A stretch of DNA of 64,000 bases from Euphorbia lathyris (lineage: Eukaryota > Streptophyta > Magnoliopsida > Malpighiales > Euphorbiaceae), in assembly GCF_963576675.1 (NCBI RefSeq), contig NC_088913.1:21464001-21528000 (forward strand), in the 5' to 3' direction. Under the pieces are notes generated by a model. It saw only the letters and a list, made by a program, of their open reading frames with translations. It had not been told where the DNA came from and did no database searches. Shown in pieces: positions 23,676 through 33,802 of this stretch; within the stretch, counting starts at the first letter, position 1; each line of letters starts with the position of its first letter. A program made the position numbers and the translations under genes.

Positions 23676-26600
23676 ATGTGGTATATTGAAAGCGCATGCT
23701 CAAGGCATATGACAGGTGATGAAACTCAGTTCATCACATTTGAACGTAAACGAGGAGGAAGCGTAAGTTTTGGAGACAACAGAAAGGGTAAGATAGTAGG
23801 ATCAGGCACCGTTGGAGGTAATCCCACTATTGAATCTGTCTCCCTAGTCAGCGGACTCAAATATAACTTACTTAGCGTAGCTCATCTATGTGATAATGGG
23901 AGAAAAGTTATATTTGATGATACTGGATGTAAAATATATGAGGGAAAAACGAATGAGTTAATTTTAACTGCCCCTCGGATAGACAATGTCTTCATGCTGA
24001 ACCTAGAAAAGAAGTTTTCAAAAACTGTATGCTTAGTCACAAAGGAAGAAAATTCCTGGCTATGGCACAGGAGACTTGGTCATGTAAGCATGGACCTCCT
24101 GGCCAAATTAGCAAGAAAGCAATTGGTTGAGGGACTGCCTGAACTTAAATTTCAAAAAGATCAACTATGCCACGCTTGCCAAGCTGGAAAACAAACCAAA
24201 CAATCTTTTCATAGTAAAAACATTGTCTCAACTAAACGTCCGTTAGAGTTACTACACTTGGATCTCTTTGGTCCAGTCCAGTCGCTGAGTCTGGGTGGAA
24301 GAAGATTTTCCTTGGTCATTGTAGATGACTTCTCTCGGTATACGTGGGTTATCTTGCTGACCAGCAAGGATGAGACCTTTGAGACATTTTCAAACTTGGT
24401 TAGAAAAATTGAAAATGAGAAAGACCTAAAATTAGCTCATATCCGTAGTGATAACGGTGGAGAATTCAAAAACCAAAAGTTTGTTGAATTCTGTGAAGCC
24501 AGCGGCATTGACCATAATTTTTCTGCTCCTAGAACGCCTCAACAAAATGGGGTTGTTGAAAGGAAGAACAGAACTTTGGTTGAAATAGCCAGGACAATGC
24601 TGGATGAGCATAGGCTTCCAAAGTATTTTTGGGGAGAAGTTGTTAACACAGCATGCTATATTCTAAATAGGGCTCTAGTTAGACCTATACTTAAGAAAAC
24701 CCCTTATGAACTTTGGAAAGGACGAAAGCCCAACATTGGATACTTTCGTGCCTTTGGCTGTAGATGTTTCATCTTAAATACCAAAGATAGCTTAGCCAAA
24801 TTTGATTCAAAAGCTGATGAGGCTATCTTTCTAGGCTACTCAACAAACAGCAAAGCATACAGAGTTTTTAATAAGAGAACCCAAGTATTAGAAGAATCTA
24901 TACATGTGCAATTCGATGAAACTGACCCTGCAGGAAGATACCAGCCGCTGATAGAAGATGAACCAAACTCAGCACCTGCTGATCAAGAACCAGCTACTGA
25001 GTCCTTCACAAAACGGCTGACCAAGAGTAAGAGTGAACCTAAAATTACTTTCACTGACCAATCTACTTCTGCAGAGAATGTTGAAACACGAGTAGAACAA
25101 GACACGAATCTACCTAAGGAGATAAGAGTCCCAAGAGGGCATTCAGAAAATGCAATTCTTGACTCAGCTGGAAATACGCTGATGACTAGGAATCAACTAA
25201 GGAAGTATCTCGGCAATGTAGCTTTCGTCTCAGTTCAGGAGCCGAAGAACTCTGCCGAAGCTGAGCATGACGAATTCTGGATGAATGCCATGCAAGAGGA
25301 ACTCGACCAATTCAGGAGGAATAATGTATGGGAGCTAGTGCCACATCCAAGAAGCCAAAAGACCATTGGAACAAGATGGGTCTTCAGGAACAAGCTGGAT
25401 GAACAAGGAAACATAGTCAGAAACAAGGCAAGACTTGTAGCTCAGGGCTACAGTCAGCAAAAAGGTATTGACTACGGTGAGTCCTTTGCCCCAGTGGCAA
25501 GGCTAGAAGCAATTAGGATTTTATGTGCATATGCATCTTATATGAATTTTAAACTGTTTCAAATGGATGTTAAAAGTGCATTTCTTAATGGAGTAATAAA
25601 CGAGGAGGTCTATGTCAATCAGCCTCCAGGGTTTGAGGATCCTAAGTTCCCAAACCACATTTACAAACTCAAAAAGGCTTTGTATGGTCTCAAGCAAGCA
25701 CCACGTGCTTGGTATGAGAGGCTGACCAACTTCTTACTGACTAGAAATTATGTCAGGGGTCAAGCTGATACAACCTTATTCATTAAGAGAAAGGGTAAAG
25801 ATACCCTGCTGGCACAAATATATGTAGATGACATCATATTTGGTGCTACTAATGAATCTATGTGCAAGGAATTTAGCAAGCAAATGCAGACTGAATTCGA
25901 AATGTCAATGATGGGAGAACTCAAGGAGATATTGAAGAAATATGCCAAGGAGATATTGAAGAAATATGAACTAGAACATTGTAAGCCAATATCCACTCCT
26001 ATGGGCACTGACACTGTCCTCTGTGCTGATGAAAATGGTAAGTCAGTAGACAGCAAGTTGTACCGATGTATGATTGGCTCTTTACTTTACTTAACAGCAA
26101 GTAGACCGGACATTCAGTTCTCAGTATGTTATTGTGCTAGATATCAGGCTAACCCTAAGGAATCCCATTACATAGCTGTAAAAAGGATCCTTAGATATTT
26201 GCAAAGCTCAGTTAATACAGGTTTGTGGTATCCAAATACTCATGACTTTACACTCATTGGATACACTGACGCTGATTATGGCCGAGACAAGCTGGAAAGA
26301 AAAAGCACCTCTGGAGGATGCCATTTCCTAGGAAGCTGTCTTGTATCTTGGTTCAGCAAGAAGCAGGCATCAGTAGCCCTGCCCACAACTGAAGCTGAGT
26401 ACATTGCTGCTGGAAGCTGTGTTGCTCAAGTCCTATGGATTAAGCAACAGCTTGAAGATTATGGTGTTCAAACAAAGACAATTGAAGTTAAATGCGACAA
26501 CAAAAGTGCAATTGACCTCTCAAAGAACCCAATCCAGCACAGCAGGATGAAGCATGTCAGCATAAGACATCACTTCATCAGAGATCATGTACTCAAGGAA

Positions 26601-26723
26601 GAAATCAAGCTGACTTATGTACCAACAGATGAGCAACTCGCTGATATCTTTACAAAGCCTCTAGCACGAGAGCAATTCAGCATACTGAGAGAAGCCATTG
26701 GTATGTTTAATCCACTGTCTTAA
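23676..26723 (+). pseudogene. C1 pol: protease end, integrase, RT, RNase H
   Basis: Open for 1015 codons. Protease residue: IESACSRHM where the family has D-S-G-C-S-x-H-M, so the catalytic Asp is Glu and Gly is Ala; the frame is also broken just upstream. Integrase: HHCC zinc site about 127-170 (WHRRLGH...CHACQAGK), D-D-E at about 194 (LDLFGP), 260 (RSDNGGEF) and 295 (VERKNRT). [13 protein letters not shown] about 628, catalytic YVDDIIFG about 715. After MMGELK about 40 family residues are missing and replaced by a 24-bp tandem duplication (25922-25945 and 25946-25969). RNase H: TDADYG about 863, [16 protein letters not shown]. The lost segment links RT and RNase H, so activity is unlikely although the frame is open. 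Confidence 0.9.
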
Positions 26724-27148
26724 ATTCCTAAGTAAAAATGTGATATGATGCATGCTGAGTGAGTGATACCATGCTGAGTGTCTAAAGATTTTCATTCAAA
26801 ATCACATGCCCAGAAATAAATGCACACTGAGTGAGTTATCTCATGCCGAGTAACTAACCTCTATAACTATCCGTTGAACAAAACTGACTACTCAGAATAT
26901 GAAACGTTTATAACAACAAACGCTGAGTAAAAGTAATTATTAGCATTTAATGCCACCACACGCGTAATGACACCTGTACTGCGCATGCGCCGAATACGTC
27001 TTAAAGTGTCATAAATGTCAGGTTTTTCTGCCGATTGGACAACCCAAGGGCAAAACCGACCTAAATTCAAACGGAAACCTAAGTTAAAGGTAAAATAGTT
27101 CCTAACCCCCCCTTGGAACTATATTTGCAACCTTACAAGGGACCAACA
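26724..27148 (+). other. C1 3' region and 64-bp 3' LTR remnant
   Basis: After the pol stop there are about 360 bp with repeated GCTGAGTGAGTGA-like phrases, then 27085-27148, identical or nearly so to the last 64 bp of the 5' LTR. About 1280 bp of 3' LTR, including its TG start and promoter, are gone. The right target duplication is intact, so the deletion happened after insertion or during it. Confidence 0.8.
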
Positions 27149-28987
27149 AAGATTACTTCTCAATTAAAATGGTTAAGTTTATGGAATTTGCGCACCAAAA
27201 TTTGAAATCTAATCGAAGCGATTGGCGAGGGACGCAAGGATTGAAAAAGTCCCTCTTGGGTCTCTAGCGGCGTTATAGAAACTTTGCTAGATAAATTGCT
27301 TTATTTAAGCTAATGTGAATAAATTGAAGACGTGAAAAATAAAGAAATTGAAAGATGCGAAATTGACGCAAGATTTGGTGAAAATTGGTATTTTATTGAT
27401 GAATAAGTGTTTGAAACATGAAATTGGAAATGAATTACAATTGAGAAATTTCTATATTAAACATATAGGTAATCAATTGAATTGGAACAAACAAATCAAT
27501 ACAAAGAATTGAAATGCGATAAAATAAATTGAAATTCAACAACAAACTCGGAGCCACAATAGCTATCTCGGATTGAAGTTGAATTTTGGTGTAGGTGCGA
27601 GGTCCTCGGAGAGCTGCAACCGGTCGGACCCGTACGGTATGTGCTTTGTGCAATGACTAAACGTTGGTAGGCAAATGGGGCAGATTTAACCCTCAACTTC
27701 GGGAGGCTCGTTTGGATGCTTAAGAACACGAAATTGGACGAGTAAATAGGCTAAATTTAACTTCGGGAAGTCAGGGACAACTTTCTATAAGGGATCGAAG
27801 GCTAAAACGGATTCTAAATGGACGGAATCTAGCTTTGAAAACAACTAGTCGAATCTGAGAAATTCTGGGCAGAATAGCTAAAAGAATTTAGGGTACAAAG
27901 ATCAGCTTGTAAACGGAGTTTCTGGACACGGAATTGAGTGAATCAAAAGGCTAGATCGAAATTCAGGACGTTAGGAACAACTTTGTCGAAGGGATCGAAG
28001 GAAAAAAATAACGTTAAATGGACAGAATTGGGCTTTGAAAAATGATGGACGAACCTGGAAAATTATTTTAGAAAGGAAATTCTAATTGAAAACTTGAGCA
28101 GAGTAGCGACTTAGAAACACTAATTTGAGTCGAGAAAGTTGAAAAGAGGCTTTTGGAACTTGAATTGAAGCTAAAGGAAGCTAAAGGAGGGACTGAAGCT
28201 ACGAAAAATGATGAACGAAAGGAAGAACTTGAAGAACTAAGAACGAAAGAACTTAAGAACTAAAGAACAAAACTAAGGATTAAGCATTGGAGCTTGAGAG
28301 AGGGGTTTTGTTGTGTGTTGAGTGTGATTTTTAATGAAGGGGAGGGGGTCTATTTATAGTATTTTGGAGTGGTATTTTGGTAATTATTCAGTGGCATTTT
28401 GGTAATTATTCACCAACTAACTCTAACTAACTCTAACCAACTAACTTAACTTCCTCAACTTCCTCCAACTACCACTAACCACCAATGCCACATCATCCCA
28501 CTACCTCAACTTCCTCAAACTGTTGTTGACTCCTTCCAACTGCTGCCGGAAGAGACAATACGCCCCGCGTATTCTTGGTTACGCCCCGCGTAGTGCAACT
28601 TCTAGAGTTGGCGCGTTTTGTTGATGGTGCATACGCGTGGCGTACTTGGCATTACATCCCGCGTAAGGAAGTATGTCCTGCGTATGAGAATGGACGCCCC
28701 GCGTATTGGAGCTTCTGATCTCGAAACGCCTTGTTGCCAAGTTTTACGCGTGGCGTCCCTGAGGTTACGTCCCGCGTATTGGAGCCTCTGAAGCAGACCT
28801 TCTCTGGTTGCTTGATCTATGCCCCGCGTATTGGAAGACACGCCCTGCGTAGTGCCGGACTTTCTCATCGGTTGGCGGTTAGTTTACAAGTGTATTATTT
28901 TCTAGACAAAAATAGAAACTATACCCTAAATTAAACATAAGCTTTTTATATACATAAAAATAAAATTTATTTTATTTTGGGCCAACA
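27149..28987 (-). repeat. G1 5' LTR, main piece
   Basis: Resumes exactly where 20470 stopped, after the duplicated AAGAT, and runs to CCAACA at 28987. It carries its own TATA box (28350-28359) and the same ten-dyad array at 28559-28851 with the same spacing; some dyads are better preserved here (TACGCGTGGCGTA at 28631). Confidence 0.9.
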
Positions 28988-28992
28988 GGTGG

Positions 28993-29202
28993 TTTGGCCA
29001 TGTGAGACGTAGAGCGCTTGATGTGCCGGTTAGGAGAACCGAAGAGTGGCAAAGGGATGTAGTGGTGAGGGATCGGGGAAGACCTAAGCAAACTTGGAAG
29101 AGGGTGATCGAGAGTGATATGAGTTTACTGGGAATTGAGGAAAATATGGTAGTGGATAGGACAGAGTGGAGGGAGCGAATTTGTGTCGCTGACACGACTT
29201 GA
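28993..29202 (+). pseudogene. RTE ORF C-terminal end and 3' tail
   Basis: Continues the LINE protein after the gypsy element: WFGHVRRRALDVPVRRTE, GRPKQTWKRVIESDM, and a stop at 29200-29202. GHVxRR and RPxxTWxxxI are the usual C-terminal boxes of plant RTE proteins. The (GTT)n tail follows at 29263-29277. Confidence 0.85.
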
Positions 29203-29882
29203 TTTCACGGTTTTATATGATGGTTCATGTTAGCCGACCCCGAATCATTTCGGGACTAAGGCGTTGTTGTTGTTGTTGTAGTAGTTTACTTCTAACGTCT
29301 AAAATGATACAATTTTACCCCTAACGTTGGAAGCTAAGAGCAATTTTACTCCTAACATTGATAAATTGGGTTAATTTGAGAAATAATTTATCAAACTGTC
29401 TTCTCGGTCATGAATCTTGTCATCTACACTTCACACGTGCGCCATTTTATTAGTAACAAATCGCAAACATATGTTGGGATGTGAAAAAAAATAAAAAAAT
29501 ATACCAACTTTTGTACGAATTGGACAAAAAAATTCACTCAATTTATAAATTTGCTCTTGGCTACTAATGTTATGGGTAAAATTGCACAATTTTAGACGTT
29601 AGGGGTAAAAATACTCTTGACCCAAAACGTTAGGGATCTTTTTGTACCTTAATCCGAGTTAGTATTATGATTTTTGTATTTAGTTGTTATAAAATAAGCA
29701 AGTTTAGGGAGCTGGTGAGACGCTTGCAAAGTTCAGGGACCTAATCAATTTTTATTGACAAGTTTAGGGAGATGGTGATACGAAATAAGCAAGTTTAGGA
29801 AGCTGGTGAGATACTTGCAAAGTTCAGGGAGTCAATCTACTATTATGGAAAAGTTCAGGGAGCTGGTAATGTTTAGGCCTAT

Positions 29883-31334
29883 AAAATATTTAGGATAGAA
29901 AAACATATGTATTTTAATATTATTTACATTAATGTCCTTAAAAAAATAACAAATAGATAAATAAAATAAAATAACATTTCAAACAAAATGTGTCAAAATA
30001 AAATAAAATTGATATTCTTAAAAATACATTGGATAGTTTAAGGGTTTTTTTTTTAGTTTTTTGTTATTTAATATTTTATTTAAAATTAAAAAAAAAAAGA
30101 TATAAAATTTAAGGGCTAATTTTTTAAAAAATGCCGCTTGGGGACCATCTAGGACCGCCTAGGAGGTCAAAAATCGGTCAACCAATTTATGCTGCCCGAC
30201 TAGTGAAAATCCAGACGGTGTTCTAAAAATCCCCACCCGATTTGTTTGAAAACCGCAGATCTTATATAGATTATACCACAGGTATGACAACAATTTCCTC
30301 CATCTCCTCTTTGATTTGTTGATCAATATTCAATCAATTGCATTTCTAAATTATATTATATTATTTATTGTTATTTTTTCTATGTAAACTCCAACATTAT
30401 CCAATGAAGTTTTGATATTCAAATTCAATTTTAAGGTATTACTTTCAAATCTTCAACGATTGAATTTTACGTGTTTGATTGCTATATATTTTTATTCAAA
30501 TATGCTTATTGTCTTTTGGCTTTTAATATTTTTACCTGGAATAAAAATATCCTGATGTCTTTCTCATTTGCTTTGGTTATTCTAGTCTTTCTTTGTATAT
30601 TATCTTGAAAGTGTTGTTTAATTTTTGCAGGCCATGAAGGATTTTTAAGATGATATTCCAGACTTTATTGGATGTGAAGCTTCACTTTAGAGATACTGAA
30701 CATATGTTTTTAGATAAATTAATCAATAAAATTTAATTTTAAGCACTATATGTTAATAATATTTGGTTTATATTTGTTTTTGGGACAAATGAATATCTTA
30801 AAATTATTCTATTCCAATGATTGTTCATAATACTTTATGAATATAAATACATCTTGTTGTCATGATTTTTCTATGATTATCATAATTGCTAGTTTGAAAC
30901 TAAAAATTACATATTCATAGCTAATATTATTCATCATCCACTATAAACTTAAAATTTATAGCTAATACATGATTTGCAACTATCCTTTTAATTTTTTTTA
31001 GAAAATAAGAGACTATCATTTTAAACAACTACATTTATTTTCCTTTTACTTTCATTATATATATTATTATATAGGTTATTATATGATACATTTTCTTTTT
31101 TTTTTTGTAAGAATATGATACATTTTCTAATATATATCAATTAATTTATAATTTAATATTTTACTAAAATAAAAATCTAATATTTTTATATTTTCTTAAA
31201 ATTTCCGATAATATTTATATTTTTTCAAAGTTTCTGATAATATTTATTAGTTTTACTATTAATTTAATTCATATATTTTGAATAGAAATGCAATTTTCAA
31301 AATATAATAGTAAATTTAGATTTATTATTTAATA
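29883..31334. other. AT-rich intergenic DNA right of the nest
   Basis: No gene recognised. Contains the inverted partner of 11755 near 30200 (see there) and a pyrimidine-rich intron-like stretch ending TTTTTGCAG at about 30622-30630, but no convincing coding exon follows. Confidence 0.4.
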
Positions 31335-31765
31335 TATCATAATTCCTCTGAACTTGTTCAAAAAATTTGATTGACTCCTTGAATTTATAAGGTATCTCAT
31401 TAGTCTCTTAAACTTGCTTAAAATAGTCCATTAGTTACTTGGATTTATTTAAACTGGCATATTAGCCCCCTGAACTTGCTTATAATGTTCCATTTGTCCC
31501 AGAACTTGTTTAAAGTAATATATATTTTCTAAATCCGCAGAAAAAAATCAAAACTTACAAAATAAAGGTCTAATTTATGATTCTAAACCTTTAAAATAAA
31601 TTAACTTTCTGTTTTGTACATGTTTGTGTCGTTTTGATAGATTTACAGACTTGATCATAACACTTTAAACAAGTTTAGGAGACTAACAAAACACAATATA
31701 AGTTAAGGGGTCAATCAAACTCTTTGGACAAGTTTAGGAGGCAACTGATGCATTAAGTCTATATT
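31335..31765. repeat. Second complete copy of repeat family R1
   Basis: Same order of phrases and same inner segment (AAAAAAATCAAAACTTA..., GACTTGATCATAACACTTTAAAC) as 1042-1492. More diverged at its left end. Confidence 0.65.
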
Positions 31766-32093
31766 TATTAATTGACATGTACCACTAAAATATAGTTAAA
31801 TGAATAAGTTTATAATGTTATTATTTTATTTTATTTTGTAATGGAACAACATAACATTTGTTTAATTAAAGAGTAGTAATTATGGATAAAATATCATTAA
31901 AAAAAAAGACACAATAAGGTAATTGAAAAAGATACATAAAACTAATTTTTTCCAAAATTAGAATTTCGAGCCCAAAACGCTCTTTTTAACCTATCTTTGC
32001 CAAACACAATAATACTAGTCCAAACCTGTAAAGTGTTACAACCCTCTAATTTTGCCTCTCTTTACCAAACATGTCCTTTATAGCATCTCTAAT

Positions 32094-33483
32094 CAGTGGT
32101 AGAACGAGAGGGGGGCTAGCAGTGGCTCCAGCTCCGGGTAGCATCCGAAAATCTAAGAAAAATTATTAGTTTCCATGGAAATTTTACATTATGTTGAAGA
32201 AGATGTCGAAGAGGATATTATATGTTTTTTTTTTTGGCTATTTACTTTCGCAGGTAGAAGATATTATATGTTTTAATTTCTGTTTTTTTTAAAATTCCTT
32301 AATTCAAAACAGCGTCGCTTTACTCGTTTCACTTAATTCAAAACGACGTCATATAGTATAAAGGAATTGGAAGAGAAAGGACAGATTATATTGCTACCCT
32401 AATTTCAATGGAAATCCTTATCAAAAAAAAAAAAATTTCAATGGAAATCATTTTGCTGATCGTTTTCTACGCTTCTTCCCTGCTTTAGGAAAATAGTTTC
32501 TCTCCGGTCAGCCTCCACCGCTGCTGCCGCTCCTCCTACCACATATGTTTTTGGTCGGAAATCGGAATAATCTCCAGCCAGGTTAGTAATTTCAATTCAA
32601 GTTTATAACCTAGCTTTGGAAATTGGAATTTCAATTGAAGACTGCTTTTTCCCCTAATTTCAAATGAAGACTGCTAAAACTAAACTAGAATTGGAATTTT
32701 AATTTTAATTGAATGCTCTAATTCCCCTAATTGGCTAATCGGAAACTGGAAGGGGATCGGTTTCATCTTGCTTGACCGTTGTCGATGAAGTCGCTGGTCT
32801 CTTAGAACCGGAGATATTGGCCCTTTTCATTTTGGTTGATTCTATTAATATTTGGTTTAGTCTGGTTCGGTTTGGCCTTCTTTTAGTGATTAATATTTAA
32901 TCCTTCAACATTATGATTATGTGGTTTTAGGACCATCCAGGCATGATCATGAGTGGAGCTTCTTCATTGAATTGATTGTTGCAAATTCTCTGCAACCCAA
33001 TTAAGTGTAAAACATGATAGTTCACTTTATTGTAACTGGATAGTTGACTTTATTAACTCTTGATTAATCTTTAAAGTTCCATAAGTTTGTGAAATTAAGA
33101 TTGTAGAAGGTTTGGTTGAAAATTCAGATTGTGCAGTAAGCTTGAATTTTCTGTGGTACTGGTTTTATTGTGGCCTCTTTGGTTTAATATGAATAAAGTG
33201 TTTCATAGATTTGGGGATGTTAGTTCCACTCTACTAGTTAATAATGGTCGGAATTTGTTAAATGAATTTCAAATATGTAATTTTGCATATGGTTCACTGT
33301 TTCTGCAGTTTTTTTTCTTATGCTGATATGCATTATGAGCTAGGCAGCTTCAATTTTGTTTTGGCATATGAAGTTCTTTGCTTGAGTGGTTTTAGATTTT
33401 TGGATATATTGTTATTGACGTTTTAAAAAATTTGTTATTAAATATTGAGCCCCGGGTCAATTGGAATCCTGGTTCTGCCACTG
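32094..33483. mobile_element. hAT-like element with 8-bp target duplication
   Basis: 1390 bp, starting CAGTGGTAGAAC and ending GTTCTGCCACTG, exact 12-bp inverted termini. The 8-mer TCTCTAAT flanks both sides (32086-32093 and 33484-33491), the duplication size of hAT elements. Inside is 5'-UTR-like sequence with a GC-rich serine/proline-codon patch near 32505-32540 and a possible donor at about 32580, but no transposase open frame, so it is an internally deleted derivative. Confidence 0.85.
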
Positions 33484-33802
33484 TCTCTAATTGAAGGTGT
33501 TTCAAAAAGTGCCTTGAATTAGAGGTGGCAAAGGTACACACAACACATTATATAACTAATTATGATTTTAAGTTAAAAAAACCAAAAATATAAAACTAAT
33601 GATTGTAATGCACTTATCAATGATAATACTCCACGAATTGGAAGTTAATACAAATAGAAATATATAATTATAATAGTCAAACAACACAGAAGTCGAAGAG
33701 ACAAAAGTTAATGGCTATTAAACTCTAAGAACTCCAACAGACGCATACTTCATATTGATTATATTGAACTTTAGACAGAACTCCAACAGAAGTCGCTGAA
33801 CT

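Larger units (their letters stand above)
20471..27148 (+). mobile_element. Ty1/copia element 'C1', youngest level of the nest
   Basis: Flanked by the exact 5-bp duplication AAGAT (20466-20470 and 27149-27153). Order: 5' LTR (20471-21818), primer site, gag, protease-integrase-RT-RNase H, short 3' region, and only the last 64 bp of the 3' LTR. Gene order (integrase before RT) is diagnostic of Ty1/copia. The long gag with several CCHC knuckles and a coiled-coil-like region suggests the Sirevirus/Maximus side of the family, but I am not certain. Both reading-frame damage and the missing 3' LTR show it can no longer move. Confidence 0.9.
15142..28987 (-). mobile_element. Non-autonomous Ty3/gypsy element 'G1' (gag-protease only)
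   Basis: Flanked by the exact 5-bp duplication GGTGG (15137-15141 and 28988-28992). Termini are TGTTAGCG at the left and CCAACA at the right; the sense strand is minus, so the 3' LTR is the left one (15142-17041, 1900 bp) and the 5' LTR is the right one (20394-28987 less the copia insertion, about 1911 bp). Without the copia element it is about 7.2 kb. Between the LTRs are only leader, gag, protease and polypurine tract; reverse transcriptase, RNase H and integrase are absent, so it must have moved with enzymes from another element. This resembles the TR-GAG class described in plants. Confidence 0.9.
12182..29277 (+). mobile_element. RTE-type LINE, split by a gypsy insertion
   Basis: Two pieces, 12182-15141 and 28993-29277, make about 3.2 kb when the gypsy element is left out, the usual full length of RTE elements. 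It ends in a (GTT)n tail (29263-29277), as RTE elements do. Flanks resemble a diverged target duplication: AGTAGTTTTACTCCTAAC-like sequence at about 12163-12179 and AGTAGTTTACTTCTAAC at 29280-29296. It encodes endonuclease and reverse transcriptase but is dead. Confidence 0.85.
11895..29882. mobile_element. Outermost level of the nest: long-TIR element (family R1), split
   Basis: The left arm 11895-12170 and right arm about 29300-29882 are inverted complements: both carry AGGCTTAATAC-type ends, 'CAGCTCCCTAAACTTG' phrases and, further in, AACTCGGATTAAGGT and a CCCCTAA-rich segment. Without the insertion between them they would make a roughly 0.9-kb foldback element of the same family as 1042-1492. 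The RTE LINE and all younger elements sit in its centre. The interior belongs to those elements, not to this one. Confidence 0.75.

Noticed and set aside
30290..30770. Possible spliced gene with an intron ending TTTTTGCAG near 30630
   Set aside because: The following sequence meets a stop within six codons and nothing before it is coding.
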